A stretch of DNA of 64,000 nt, from positions 11,084,759 through 11,148,758 of the forward strand of contig JAVDOI010000016.1 in the NCBI GenBank assembly GCA_032191485.1, in the 5' to 3' direction. Shown piece after piece: positions 21,771-32,927 of this stretch. This DNA comes from Leptoclinus maculatus (lineage: Eukaryota > Chordata > Actinopteri > Perciformes > Stichaeidae). Under the pieces are notes generated by a model. The model saw only the letters and a list, made by a program, of their open reading frames with translations. It did no database searches and had not been told where the DNA came from. The position numbers and the translations under genes are program-made. Each line of letters begins with the position of its first letter. The first letter of the stretch is position 1.

Positions 21771-22925
21771 CTGTAGACACAACACATCATCAGGCTCCAC
21801 GCATAGAGATGGAAATAATCCTGTGGTCTTTTGTGTCTAAACAGAGCTCCATTATAACCTGTATCCTCCTGCTGAAAACAAACCGGTTCGGTTGCCACAA
21901 CACGAGATGAAGAGGAGGTGGAAAACAATAACATTTCACATTTATGCCGAACATGACCTCTATTTAAAGAGAGGAAGTTAACATCTCTGGAGAGGCTGAT
22001 GGTGGAGCAGAAAGGGAATGATGAGCTTTTAATTGAATGAGAGAAACATCCACAGTGACTCGATCGCTGGAAAACATCCACTGGCACAAGCTCATCACAT
22101 GGCTGTAAATGCTGTGTTAATGATGTTAAAAACCTGATGAGAGTCGTGGGTAATAATGTGTCTCTCTCATACTGTGTGTCATGTTGAGTCTTGCTAAATA
22201 TGGAATTCAAATTCAATAGACAGTACTTATTCTATTATTTGATTAAACTCTACTCTGCTTGAAAAATGTGTTTGGCCCCACTAGACAAGAGAAGTGTCAC
22301 ATGTGTGCTGAAGAGAGTTTGGCCAGCAGCTGCAAGATTTTTCCGACTTTGAATTCCTGGGAACGGGACCAAAGTAAATAGGAAACAAAAGCTAAATGTT
22401 TCAGCAAAACTCAAGCAGGCACAGTGAGGAGCTCCATATCTGGAGTGAGACTGGTAATGGGAGAGGAGATCTATCTTTTTCTGTCATCTTAAATAATGCT
22501 TATTTATTGTAGCAACAAAAGTGAGAAAATGCTGTCGCAAAGGAACAACACATAAATAAGATGTCAAAAAGAGCAACATAGTGACTGATGAGTCTTTATC
22601 TTGGCTGAAATGTTAGCTGAGTTATATTATCTATCTTATGCACTTGTCAAGTGTTCACTGTGGCAACATATGAGACAAGACCACAGTTGTTCTCCAGTAA
22701 GTCGCCTGCTGTGATCTACAGTGTAACCACATCCTGTGTGTCCCTGCCAACACGCCGTCATTACACCATTCATTACCGGCACCGGGATTAGAGGCTTAGA
22801 AATACGGAGTCATGGCTCAAGTGTATGTCAGCGATCGCTACTTGGCACCTAAAGCTGAGGTTGTGAGTCATTGAGCTCAAAGCAGCGTAGCTCAACCGTC
22901 CCAACCACAGCGCTTTACTCCATAC

Positions 22926-23096
22926 CTTTCTCTCAGCGGACTTCCCCTGCACAGCTTCCCACTTGTCCTTCAGGTTGGCGAGGTCCTGCTCCGTGTTGCT
23001 GTCTGGACCCTCGGGTGTTATGGCGAGCAGCTGTTGACCCTTGTTCATCAGCTCCTGATACAGCTCCTCCTTCACCTCGAAGGCCGAACACAACTC
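22926..23096 (-). CDS. dst: dst spectrin-repeat exon (ELCSAFEVKEELYQELM)
   Basis: 57 codons, ELCSAFEVKEELYQELMNKG to NLKDKWEAVQGKSAERK. Acceptor ttcttgcag, donor gtatgg. Confidence 0.92.
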
Positions 23097-23604
23097 CTGC
23101 AAGAAAACGAGAGACACGAGGGCATGCTTTCGTCAAAACACACTGACGTACCGCTCTGCATTTGTTTTGGAAAGCAATGTGAACGTCTGCAGTGTCTGTG
23201 ATGAATCTGTCAGTGCACTTTATTTTTTACGTTAGTCCAAATCTAGTCCAAAAATGGTGAAAGAATAAGACTCTCAGAGGCTGGTTCCCACCAGCAAACC
23301 CCTTTGTTTTTGGCTCCATAAAATGTCACTACTGATGCTTCATCGGGGAGAGATTGTTGTGAAAGTGATCCTCCATTAAAGAGAAGGAAAACAAAGAAGG
23401 GACTCATTCCTAAATTCATTATAGTCAGACATGGCTGAATCAATTTGACACACTTTTTTGTGATCTTCTGTATGGGAGATGCAAGTAGTGTATTTTGCAA
23501 TGTCATTTAATTTTCACACTTCAGATAAAACACAGAAAAGACATCGTCGTCTCATTTACAAGCCTGCCATCTGTATGCGGCCTTTCATATTGTTAAACAC
23601 ATAC

Positions 23605-23733
23605 CAGATGGGCGTTAAGCTGCTCCCGGGCCGTGTCTGGTAAGCCTCCCACAGCCTTTGATGCCAACAGCTGACGTTCTGTGTCTTTCAGCCATTGCTG
23701 CATATCTTCTATCTCACCATGGAAACCTTGGGC
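23605..23733 (-). CDS. dst: dst spectrin-repeat exon (AQGFHGEIEDMQQWLK)
   Basis: 43 codons, AQGFHGEIEDMQQWLKDTER to DTAREQLNAHL. Acceptor tgttgtag, donor gtatgt. Confidence 0.9.
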
Positions 23734-24340
23734 CTACAACACAATACAACCTGAGTCAGGACAAAAGGTGTCACGCACACTCATTGTTAGCAGCCTATGG
23801 CTCAGAGAGGAAGATGTCTGAGTTATTAATTCCTTGGATTCATTCGGCTACCAAAAAGTGGCTATTCAGCAGTATAAATTAATAGGCCTGGAATGTAATG
23901 AAATGAAGCCTTTGATCAAAAATAAAAAAAATTTGAAAGTGTCGCTTTTATTTAAAATTAACTGTTCATTAAGCAAATGAAACCTTCTTCGATTGGATTT
24001 TTTTGGGCACTTTTTTCTGATAAATACTCCTGTCTACCAAAACCTGGGACAGATTATGTGTTCTTGAAGATTCTTTTTAAACATTTCTTGAAGCAAAATC
24101 TAAATCCAGGACATATTTCTGTTTCTCATATCTCCCCTCATATCAAAGCAACCCGCTAAAGGTCAAAGTTATAAATAGAAGGGAAAAGAGGAGAGGAGAG
24201 GGAGGCCGAAAAAAGAATCCCTCCTCCAAAGAGGAATTATGACCGATGTAACTTACTTCATCAACAATCAATCACAAATGATTAAACATAAATATTGATA
24301 AATAAGGACTATTAAGTCGTGGTGAAAATCCTTTTCATAC

Positions 24341-24538
24341 TTGAAGCAGAGAGCTCTGTAGTTGTTGCTTCCTCTGTCCCGACTTCTCCAGGATGGCTTT
24401 CCACCGCTGGTTCAGGTTCTCCAGTTTGATCTGCAGACCAGAAGCTTCCTCTCCAGAGGTGGACTCCACCAGATCATTACCGGCCTTATTGACGGTCTCG
24501 ACTGTTGCCTTGTGAGCCAACACATCATTCTGGAGAAC
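24341..24538 (-). CDS. dst: dst spectrin-repeat exon (VLQNDVLAHKATVETVNK)
   Basis: 66 codons, VLQNDVLAHKATVETVNKAG to RKQQLQSSLLQ. Acceptor tctacag, donor gtatga. Confidence 0.92.
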
Positions 24539-24732
24539 CTGTAGAGATAAAGCAGCCATGAATAGCGAGATGTTGGGTGGATGGATCTGAAGGGGTAAAA
24601 GTTCATTTTGGGGCAGCATGATAGATCTACTGCTTCCTTTCTTTTCTAAAACTAATCCCATGGTCATACAAAGGCACCTTTGACTTCTGAAACGTGTGCA
24701 TGGAGAAAAAACAAAATAACTTGTTGTCGTAC

Positions 24733-24888
24733 GTGATGCTTGGCGAGCTCTATCTCGACAGCTTTGGGGTCTCCTCCCGCCTTCCTCTGGTCATTGAGCA
24801 GGTCCTCTGTGTGGCTCATCCAGGCCAGCAGCTCGTCCAGTGCGTGCTGGAACTGGCCCAGTGCCAGAAGGCCTCCCTCCAGTTTGTG
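24733..24888 (-). CDS. dst: dst spectrin-repeat exon (HKLEGGLLALGQFQHALD)
   Basis: 52 codons, HKLEGGLLALGQFQHALDEL then LAWMSHTEDLLNDQRKAGGD to AVEIELAKHH. Acceptor taatccag, donor gtacga. Confidence 0.92.
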
Positions 24889-25087
24889 CTGGATTAATGA
24901 CAGATTAAACCATTAGATATTGCAGCGCGTGAAAGCACGTGACATGCATACAATACAACATATTCCACAGCCTTTTTGATCCATTGGTGAGTCTGTTTTA
25001 TTGTCCATTGAGAGGTATTACACACTGTATTTAAACAGCATATTGCCACATTGAACAGTGTAAATGGCGCTGTTTTCCCTCTCTGAC

Positions 25088-25261
25088 CTGTCGGCTGATG
25101 ATCTTCTCATCCAGATTCTCCCAGAGCATCTTGAGCTCAGACATTGGCTCCTGGATGGCGAGGCGGTCGGCCTCCTCCGTCACCTTCTTCAGCAGGAGGC
25201 CCGCCTGGTGGTTCAGCCGCTCCATCTCGATCTGCAGCTGGTACGCCTCTCCTTTGAACTC
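25088..25261 (-). CDS. dst: dst spectrin-repeat exon (EFKGEAYQLQIEMERLNH)
   Basis: 58 codons, EFKGEAYQLQIEMERLNHQA to WENLDEKIISRQ. Acceptor gtgtttcag, donor gtcaga. Confidence 0.92.
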
Positions 25262-25588
25262 CTGAAACACACGGCACACACAGTGGTACAACCCATTCAG
25301 TCAACAGAAGTACAAAGCTTTGAGGAGAATACACTTGACCCTACTGGCTGTGTCTTTTCAGGACAAGATGTGTCTTATTGTACATCAAAGACAGTGTGAC
25401 CACTTTATGAAGCTATTTTTTTCCAGAGCTTTTGTACCAACTGAGGCACTGAACATAAACACAGCTGTTGTATGACAGAGCCTCTGTAACAGTGAATACT
25501 GCAGTAAAGAACAAGGACATTGATAAGACACAGTGAAGTATACGAATATCCTGCTGGTACATATTTAAACACAAATACAAGACTGTAC

Positions 25589-25690
25589 CTTGAGTTCTAA
25601 GATCTGCTGCTTGACAGTTTCCAGGTCTGTGCCTACGGGTGACATTGAATCCAGTTTGCTCTCAAGAATATCCACCCAGTCAAACATACC
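25589..25690 (-). CDS. dst: dst spectrin-repeat exon (GMFDWVDILESKLDSM)
   Basis: 34 codons, GMFDWVDILESKLDSMSPVG to TVKQQILELK. Acceptor ctacgcag, donor gtacag. Confidence 0.9.
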
Positions 25691-26365
25691 CTGCGTAGAA
25701 GGTAGGAAACTATTGTTACTGGGAGAAAACAAAGCTTAGAGCACAGGGAGTCAAGTTTCTAGTGTCATGTTATGCACTAAATCTTACAGTTGGTCTGTAG
25801 TCAATCTATGTGGTTGACAAATTAGGTTTACAAATAACATTCAAAAACAAGCCCTGAACCTCAATACTATCACGTTAAAAGGAGTATAATTCTTATAAGT
25901 ATGTCCAAATTAAAGCAGTAATGAAGAGGACTCGTCCTTTCCCACCATGAAAAGATCTTAGAAGAACTTTATTCACACAAGTCAAACTTTGAGCCAAATA
26001 TAGTAAAGCACTGGGGTTGGTGTTTATTGTTTCAAAATAAATAGGTCTCTCATAAAATGTTGTATCACTTAAATCCAGTGCAATAAAAAAGCACAGCAAT
26101 CTGTGGTTTCACTAAAAACTGGCTGGCTCCCTGTGTGTGTTTAACTTTCAAATGCATGTATGTATATGTCTCCATGGACAATTACATTCTATAATTAGTC
26201 ATATAATAAAGACAAATAACAGTAATGAAAAGGTCTGTATGAGTAACATTAGGATTTAGAGTAAATTTGGGATGCCTGAAAATCCTACGGTGTCACACTT
26301 CATTCATTCAGATTATTTCAGATTATTCTCTTCAAATACAATGAAGCAGTGATTAATTAAAGTAC

Positions 26366-26467
26366 CTGCAGGCCATCCTGAAACTGCACAGCAGCCTGCA
26401 TGGCTTCTTCCAGCCTCTCTACTCTTTCCTTCCAAGCCTTATTGAGATTTTCCCACGCTGAGTTCAC
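26366..26467 (-). CDS. dst: dst spectrin-repeat exon (VNSAWENLNKAWKERVER)
   Basis: 34 codons, VNSAWENLNKAWKERVERLE to AAVQFQDGLQ. Acceptor tttttccag, donor gtactt. Confidence 0.9.
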
Positions 26468-26576
26468 CTGGAAAAATTACACAAGTAAGTCACCACAAGC
26501 CATATGCGGGCAAAGAAAACGGCACGGACACAGCTACTGAAGACGAAAAAGTACGTCTTTGAATGTTATCGGTTAC

Positions 26577-26699
26577 CTCGTCAAGACTTTTCTTTATGAC
26601 GGGTTTATCAGGTTCCCCGCAGGCCGTCATAAGCTCTGCACCTTGGTTTTGGACCACATCAAGCTCTTCCTGCAGCCCATCAATCTCCTCCTTAAATCC
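26577..26699 (-). CDS. dst: dst spectrin-repeat exon (GFKEEIDGLQEELDVVQN)
   Basis: 41 codons, GFKEEIDGLQEELDVVQNQG to VIKKSLDE. Acceptor ttctacag, donor gtaacc. Confidence 0.92.
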
Positions 26700-26791
26700 C
26701 TGTAGAAACAAAAAAAGCAGTTGTTAAAGCAAAGAAGCGCTCCAACACTATTAAGTACCTGTTGCTTGATTCAGTCATTTCCTTGACCTAC

Positions 26792-27018
26792 CTCGACAAA
26801 CTCCTGCTGCTGTTTGACGACTGACGGATCGACTCCGGGCTCCTCCAGCTCTCTCAGCAGGTCCTGGCTGTCTTTGATGGTGACGATGAGAGCGCAGTGG
26901 TCGCACCAGAACTTGTCTGCCATGTCCATCACATCCAGCAGCTTCGCCTCCCGCTCCTCCATTAAGGCCTGGATGTCGTTCCAGAGGAACACCATCTGGT
27001 CCAGTTTGTCTTGTACAA
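26792..27018 (-). CDS. dst: dst spectrin-repeat exon (VQDKLDQMVFLWNDI)
   Basis: Encodes VVQDKLDQMVFLWNDIQALM then LLDVMDMADKFWCDHCALIV to VKQQQEFVE. Acceptor cccacaag, donor gtaggt. Two bases in, phase 0 out. Confidence 0.92.
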
Positions 27019-27503
27019 CTTGTGGGAGAAAGAAAAGAATATACAACAAATCAATTAAAAACCTGAATGTGGAATACAAACAGAAGACCACAAATATCAG
27101 CATGTATTCCTCAGCATGGAGAACACACCTCACACATTTACAGGTTTAATGAGAAACAGTTTTGTTTCTGTCTCTTGCTTTGATTCTCACTTGTACCTAA
27201 AACAAATAATAGCATCCTATTAAAGCCACACCTGGAGGAGAGCTTTCGCAAACCAAATTGTCTGATCCAAAACTCAAATTAAGATCTAAAGCCAAGGATT
27301 TTAATGTTGTGATAGGGGGAGAATTAAAGGTTTGGACAGTGATTGTTTCAGTATGCCTTTTATACATTTTAATATGCTATTTGTCTTATTGGCTCTTATT
27401 AATCATCCCAAAGCCCTTTTAAGGTATAACCCTTCTGACTAGACTGAATTAAATAACAAAGTTAAGGGAATGAAACAACTAAGATATATATGATATGATA
27501 TAC

Positions 27504-27735
27504 CTTTGGCAGATATGTCCTTGTCTGCTCCTTCAGATCGTGCGATCATCTCCTCGCCTCGCTGCCTCAGTGTCTCATAAGAGGGCTGCAGCTTCTCCAA
27601 ATCCACAGAGACGGCTTTATTTTCAGTAATCTGCTCCCTGATCTTATCCACCTCCACCGAGATGGACGGAGGCTGCCGCAGGCGTTCAGCGATCCGTTCC
27701 AGGGATTCCAGCATCGGGTCAATTTTATCGTGGAA
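27504..27735 (-). CDS. dst: dst spectrin-repeat exon (FHDKIDPMLESLERIAER)
   Basis: Encodes FHDKIDPMLESLERIAERLR then QPPSISVEVDKIREQITENK to GADKDISAK. Acceptor ctccaccag, donor gtatat. Ends one base into a Val codon. Confidence 0.92.
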
Positions 27736-28323
27736 CTGGTGGAGAATGAAGAGAGGAAACACCTCAGTTTATAAATATACTTCATAATGTAATATGGGCA
27801 GCTGGAAAAATGCTTGGCTCTCCTGTTACAGAAATACACTGTGTTCATAACATGAAACAATCCTGTAAAACTTATCAGGGAAACTTCGGAAATGTGTGAC
27901 ATGTGGAGTGTTGGATTGACAAAACAAACAACATTTGAAGACTTCAACTTTGGTTCTAGACATTTGTTTCACTGTTTTCTGACAGACATAGAATAAACAA
28001 TTAATTGATAAATCAAAAAAATCATTAGTAATGAATGAATGAGATAAATCAAAAACAAAAAAATGATAACTTGTAGCCCTTTTATTTTACTAAATGATCA
28101 TGAGTCACACATTGTTAGTAAAACATGGTCATCATTTTTATCATCATCGTCTTTAAATACAAACAATTATACGCACAAAAACACTATGCTCCAAAAATAT
28201 AGAAGAGCTATAAGAGATGCAGGCTCGGTGAACATTTTGAAACAACAGCTGAAAACCTATTAATTCTATTCATTCATATATATAAATATATACACAAACA
28301 TACACATAGAAACTGCTCCTCAC

Positions 28324-28527
28324 CTGGGTGGATTTGGAGATGGAATCATCCAGAGTAGCAGCTCTCTGCTTGACATCAGCCTTGAGTTTGGTGTAAAGTT
28401 GGTCGGTAGCTGTGTACTTCTCTCTGATGGGCACTCCCTCCACTGGGCTGAGTTCAAGTAGCTGAGGCCCCGTCTTATTCATCTTGTCGATGTGGGGCTT
28501 GTGCTCTGCAATCAGCTCTCGCATTTG
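28324..28527 (-). CDS. dst: dst spectrin-repeat exon (QMRELIAEHKPHIDKMNK)
   Basis: 68 codons, QMRELIAEHKPHIDKMNKTG then PQLLELSPVEGVPIREKYTA to DDSISKSTQ. Acceptor cctctccag, donor gtgagg. Confidence 0.92.
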
Positions 28528-28609
28528 CTGGAGAGGATATAACTTTTATTAACCTCGTCATTGCTTTAAATAAAAGTGTTGTGCTGAACATCTTCTGTCG
28601 GCTTCTTAC

Positions 28610-28828
28610 CCTGAGTTCCTCTTGCTGCCGCCTGAGTGTTTCGTACTCGATTGAGAGTGGCGGCAGCCGGCTGAAGGCGCTCAAGGTTTCCTGAAGCCAC
28701 GGCCACATCTCCTCATAGGTCTCCCAGAACTGACTGGCCATAGACTGGGCTCGCTCCAGCTGCAGACAGCGCTCCGAGTTCAGCTGACTGACCATGCCGT
28801 ACTTCTCCAAGAGAGTCTGGGTCTTGGC
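28610..28828 (-). CDS. dst: dst spectrin-repeat exon (AKTQTLLEKYGMVSQLNS)
   Basis: 73 codons, AKTQTLLEKYGMVSQLNSER then FWETYEEMWPWLQETLSAFS to LRRQQEELR. Acceptor ttcaatcag, donor gtaaga. Confidence 0.92.
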
Positions 28829-28919
28829 CTGATTGAAAAACCAACAAGACCCTTAAATGTCTGTGCATATTCTTAATGAATAATTCCCCATTTCAAAATT
28901 GGAAGTAATTTGTTTTTAC

Positions 28920-29027
28920 CTTCAAGATTTCTTTCTCGTCTGGGTTTTTGCTGTTCATGATGGCCTTTCCTGTTTTCACAATATCATCCACAGCATCTTT
29001 GTGCCTCATAATGTCCATGGAGAAGAT
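28920..29027 (-). CDS. dst: dst spectrin-repeat exon (IFSMDIMRHKDAVDDIVK)
   Basis: 36 codons, IFSMDIMRHKDAVDDIVKTG to NPDEKEILK. Acceptor ttttctag, donor gtaaaa. Confidence 0.9.
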
Positions 29028-29159
29028 CTAGAAAACCGGTAGAGTGAATTTGGCTGGATGTTACAAAACAAAAAGCTCTGTGTACTGTACTTAGTTTAAA
29101 TAGAGGCCTGTGTCTATCTGCACACACACACACAGAAACACACAGCATGATAGGCTAAC

Positions 29160-29279
29160 CTTCTGTGCTTGGAGCTGGGCTGTGGTTTGGTCCTGCTCCA
29201 GCCTGATCTCGCCCATCGACAGCAACTTCCTCTCAGCTTCAGTCAGCCAGGAGAGTTCAGTGTCTGCAGCCTGGTCAAA
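29160..29279 (-). CDS. dst: dst spectrin-repeat exon (FDQAADTELSWLTEAERK)
   Basis: 40 codons, FDQAADTELSWLTEAERKLL to TTAQLQAQK. Acceptor ctgtttccag, donor gttagc. Confidence 0.92.
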
Positions 29280-29415
29280 CTGGAAACAGACACAGATCAT
29301 TTTCATTTGCGGAAAACGTTTCAACTCTTAATTAAAAATGGATATTATAGTAAAAGAGGAACAATTGAAGGAAGAATAAAGAATAAAAAGCTGTTCATCG
29401 GTGTCCCTGGATTAC

Positions 29416-29622
29416 CTGCTGTGACTTGAGTATGTCAGCGTTGATCTGTTCGACCTGCTGGGTGACGGTGTCGCACACGGCTCTGTATCGCTCATTATCC
29501 TCAGTCACTAGCTTGTCCAGGCTCTCACGAGTGTGCCAGGGAATCAGATCCAGGAGAGAGCTGCTCAACTCATTCAGCTTGTCCATCACAGGTTTTTGGT
29601 CTTTGCTCTCCTTCAACAAGGC
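29416..29622 (-). CDS. dst: dst spectrin-repeat exon (ALLKESKDQKPVMDKLNE)
   Basis: 69 codons, ALLKESKDQKPVMDKLNELS then LIPWHTRESLDKLVTEDNER to ADILKSQQ. Acceptor cttgtccag, donor gtaatc. Confidence 0.92.
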
Positions 29623-29738
29623 CTGGACAAGAATACATGAAACACATAAAACACCAACGTTAGCATAAATATTGAGATGTATTTCCTGCTAAAGATTACA
29701 TTTGGTGTTTATTTATTTCTCGAACCTGAAACTCTTAC

Positions 29739-29980
29739 CTTCTGCCTGCTTTGTGCATGAATGAGCTGCTTGCCTGCTGGCTCCTGATCAGCAAAAGCGC
29801 TGACCTCAGCCTCTACTTTTTCGAGCCAGGAGCTCAGGTCCTCATGGGTATGCTGCAGCTTAGTAGAGAGACCCGAAACCCGCTCCAATGTCTTCAAAAC
29901 GCTGTCACTCGTAGAGTTGATCTCAGCGTATTTTGTTTTAATTCCGTCCAGTTTGCCTTGGATGACAACCACCTCATCAC
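29739..29980 (-). CDS. dst: dst spectrin-repeat exon (GDEVVVIQGKLDGIKTKY)
   Basis: Encodes GDEVVVIQGKLDGIKTKYAE then LQHTHEDLSSWLEKVEAEVS to IHAQSRQK. Acceptor tttatag, donor gtaaga. The upstream intron uses a GC donor. Confidence 0.9.
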
Positions 29981-30251
29981 CTATAAATAAAGATTAAATC
30001 ATTATTTATTCATTCATTTTTGTACTTCTGCTTTAGTATAGGAAGGTACATTATGCTGCTAGCTTACAGAGTCATGGAAGCAGCATCCTGCACCAAAATC
30101 TGTCTTTTTTTAAAAAAAAAAGACTTTGCCAACTGTTGAACTGCTCCCTAAATAAGGCGAGAAGCCTTTTGATGTGTATTACAAAGACGGAACTGTTTGC
30201 TGATATTCAACATTATCAACTGTGACAGGAAAGTCATAAAGTCAGACATGC

Positions 30252-30336
30252 CTGTTGTTTGCTTCAAAAGCTCCATCCCATTAGATATGGCTTGATCCAC
30301 ATTCTTCTTCCTCAACACAATATCACTTTGTAGTGC
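30252..30336 (-). CDS. dst: dst spectrin-repeat exon with GC donor
   Basis: Encodes ALQSDIVLRKKNVDQAISNG then MELLKQTT plus one base. The exon ends ACAACAG followed by gcatgt. Joining to the next exon restores KQTTGDEV, matching mammalian dystonin as I recall it, so the intron 29981-30251 is GC-AG. Acceptor ccttttag. Confidence 0.88.
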
Positions 30337-30491
30337 CTAAAAGGAAAACACAACCGTAAAGTCAATGAGAGTGAAAAGCAAACTTTCCACAGTAAACAAG
30401 GCATGACGCACAAATCAGTCAAGTCAAGTGGAACATGATTGATGCAACTTAAATGAAAGGACAACATCATGGCCTGAGGAGGAGTGTATAC

Positions 30492-30818
30492 CCATTGTTC
30501 TGCCAGCTGCTTTTCAAGAACATCTACTTTGTAGTCCTCCACGGACACTTGGCTCAGCCTCGAGTGCACCTCGTTGAGCCAGTTCATGAGGGCCACTTCG
30601 TCCTCTCCAAATACCTGGGCGTTTGCGAGAGCCTGCTGCAGCATCTCTGCTTTCCTCCTGCATCGCTCCTGGAGCTCTATGTAACTGGCCTGGATGGAGT
30701 CCAGTTTGGACTGAACTGACTCCTTTTCGTCCACTGAGCTCACAGTCTTGAGCATCTGACCCAGACTGACGGCCTGTAACAGGTCTTTACTGTGATTCAT
30801 AATCTCCTCCTCTAACGC
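30492..30818 (-). CDS. dst: dst spectrin-repeat exon (ALEEEIMNHSKDLLQAVS)
   Basis: 109 codons, ALEEEIMNHSKDLLQAVSLG then GEDEVALMNWLNEVHSRLSQ to VLEKQLAEQW. Acceptor tgtggtcag, donor gtatac. Confidence 0.92.
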
Positions 30819-31038
30819 CTGACCACAGGGGGATGGGAAACAAACCAAGGAAATGTGACACAAACAGAAAACACACACAGAAAACAAAAATATGAAACTG
30901 AAATTGAATGAAAAACGGAATGGGAAATAATGAAAAACACAAACTTATAGTGACGAGCAAAATGAATGAAACTGAATTCAGCTGCACCAAAATCTGTCTT
31001 TTTTTTTAGAAAAAGACTTTGAAAAAGATGGATATTAC

Positions 31039-31198
31039 CTTATGCTGAGAAATCTGATCTTCCAGCTTAGACGTCTCAGTGCCGATGGGTTCGGAGTTGG
31101 CTAGGTGTTTCTCTGTAGCGGCAAGCCACTCGCTCAGGGGCTCTAGCGTCTCGTGGAACTGCTGAGTGACCACTAAGATGATCTCTAGTTGCTTGTGC
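31039..31198 (-). CDS. dst: dst spectrin-repeat exon (HKQLEIILVVTQQFHETL)
   Basis: Encodes HKQLEIILVVTQQFHETLEP then LSEWLAATEKHLANSEPIGT to LEDQISQHK. Acceptor ctgcatcag, donor gtaata. One base in. Confidence 0.92.
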
Positions 31199-31350
31199 CT
31201 GATGCAGATAGTAACAGCAGTGGATTAGGAGCAAAGCACAGTAATGGACAGAGTGACAGGCCAGTTCATTTCAAGTTTACTTGTATTATTGGGGAATGTT
31301 GAATATACCATCTCTATATGAATTAATCTTCAGTTGGACTAAAGTGTAAG

Positions 31351-31399
31351 TGAATTTGGGAGTTTTTCATTCATAACAAGTTTTAAATATTCCCTGATT
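31351..31399 (+). repeat. Degenerate direct repeat flanking the foldback, left copy
   Basis: tgaatttgggagttt, then acaagttttaaatattccc, recurs at 31792-31839 as tgaatttaggagttt and acaagttttgaatattccc. The two copies bracket the foldback element. Confidence 0.55.
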
Positions 31400-31440
31400 G
31401 AACAAAATTACCGAATTTGCTAACTTTTCATTATCAACAC

Positions 31441-31767
31441 TTAAAGAATAGTTTGATAGTTTATTTGCTTTCTTGTTAGGATAAGACGATATTACTCTTA
31501 CATATGTACAGTGCACAGAGCCAGTTAGCTTAGCTTAGCACAAAGACAGGAAACCGAGAGGAACAGCTAGCCTGGCTCTGTCCAAAGGTAACAAAAGTGC
31601 CAGGCTAGCTGTTTCCGCCCGTTTCCAGGCTTTGTGCTAAGCTAGGCTAACCGGCTGCTGGCTAGCTTCATATTTACAGTACAAACATTAGAGCGATATT
31701 GTCTCATCTAATTCTTGGCAAGAAAGTGAATAAGTGCATTTCCTAAAATGTGTAACTATTCCTTTAA
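31441..31767. mobile_element. Foldback MITE with about 150-bp arms
   Basis: The left arm starts ttaaagaatagttt and the right arm ends aactattcctttaa. The arms pair along their length (for example gctttcttg in the left arm against caagaaagtg in the right) and meet at a perfect 12-bp pair, agctagcctggc at 31565-31576 and gccaggctagct at 31599-31610, separated by 22 bases. Both outer ends carry TTAA. This is a repeat type frequent in percomorph fish. It lies in the dst intron 31199-31961. Confidence 0.75.
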
Positions 31768-31791
31768 GCTCCGGTAGGAGGAAAGTAGAGG

Positions 31792-31839
31792 TGAATTTAG
31801 GAGTTTGACATATTTTACAAGTTTTGAATATTCCCAGAT
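31792..31839 (+). repeat. Degenerate direct repeat flanking the foldback, right copy
   Basis: Partner of 31351-31399. Either the foldback inserted into a pre-existing duplication or these are outer parts of a larger element. Confidence 0.55.
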
Positions 31840-31961
31840 CCAATTCCGGGTAAATACACTTTAAATCTTAAGAGGTATTGTATTAGCAACATTTGATTCT
31901 GAATCACACAAAGGCATTGCATTTAGAAGGACGTTTAATATTACAGGTGTTTTATACAGAC

Positions 31962-32128
31962 CTGTTCTCAGCTTTCTTGAGCAGAGTGTCCCACCTCTGC
32001 CCCAGGCATTCGATCTCTTTTGCAACCTTCTCTTTATCCACAGACTCTGCTAGTTCTGCCACCCTCTCTCCCTCTTTTTTTATCAGCTCCACTGTTGGCT
32101 TTCTGTCATCCAGCAGTCTCTGTAAGAG
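31962..32128 (-). CDS. dst: dst spectrin-repeat exon (LLQRLLDDRKPTVELIKK)
   Basis: Encodes LLQRLLDDRKPTVELIKKEG to LGQRWDTLLKKAEN plus two bases. Acceptor tttgacag, donor gtctgt. Confidence 0.9.
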
Positions 32129-32389
32129 CTGTCAAAGGCAAACAAAGCAGGAGAGTTATTGTGCGCCTCTGACGGTGAGCTTTGCTTGATGGTGAAAAAC
32201 AGTAAATCTAACAGGCACAAATTAAGTGTCCATTAAGCAAAAAGCTTTGTGTGCCACACTTGTGTTTAACAATGAATGTCAATTAAATAAGACGAAGCAC
32301 AAAGTCATGATGTGTGGATTTCTAGTGTTTAGGTGGAAAGATTGAAATAGACCTATTAGTGTGTGTTTATGTGTTTGACACCGACTTAC

Positions 32390-32560
32390 TTTCTGCTCTT
32401 GTATCTGTGCCTTGACAACTTTGAATTCTGCAGATGGAGGTTTTTGACTGGCCACAAGCTCCTCTGTGTCCGTCAACCAGCTGAGCAGTGACTCCAGAGC
32501 ATCCTGGAACCTCCCACAATGCAACAGGGCTTCATGCAGCTGGGCTGAACGCTCAGCAAT
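32390..32560 (-). CDS. dst: dst spectrin-repeat exon (IAERSAQLHEALLHCGRF)
   Basis: 57 codons, IAERSAQLHEALLHCGRFQD then LLSWLTDTEELVASQKPPSA to VKAQIQEQK. Acceptor tctgcag, donor gtaagt. Confidence 0.92.
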
Positions 32561-32765
32561 CTGCAGACCACATAGTAAATATAGATGTCACCTTTTAAAG
32601 TCAACTTTAAACTGCACCCATAGCTCATCAAAGGATAAAGCAATAACAAATAGTATGACCAAATGACTCATTACACTGATAATATCTCTTTGTCATTTCA
32701 ATTATAATGGCCACTATTCAAAAGCAAAGATCAACCAGTTAGACCGGTCGTGTAAAACAAACAAC

Positions 32766-32927
32766 CTTCTTATTGAGGGTATTCCACTTTGTGTTGACTT
32801 CCTCCAGGTCATCCTCAAGCTTCTTGGTGCTGGTGCCTTTGGCAGCGTTTTGGATCAGGCTCTGGCCGAGGGAGCTGATGTCTTGAAGCCGCGTCTGCAA
32901 AGGATCAATGTCCTCTTTCTGAAAAGC
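32766..32927 (-). CDS. dst: dst spectrin-repeat exon joined by both rod and short-isoform paths
   Basis: 54 codons, AFQKEDIDPLQTRLQDISSL to NTKWNTLNKK. Its phase-0 acceptor (tctttag) can accept either the long rod exon at 39334 or the alternative first exon at 33563, both of which end in phase 0. Donor gttgtt. Confidence 0.92.

Larger units (their letters stand above)
17041..32390. other. Introns over 300 bp in the distal rod without recognised content
   Basis: I see no exon, RNA gene or clear repeat in the introns 19050-19560, 20003-20700, 21218-21614, 21771-22925, 23097-23604, 23734-24340, 25262-25588, 25691-26365, 27019-27503 and 27736-28323. They are AT-rich with ordinary simple repeats. 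Confidence 0.45.
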
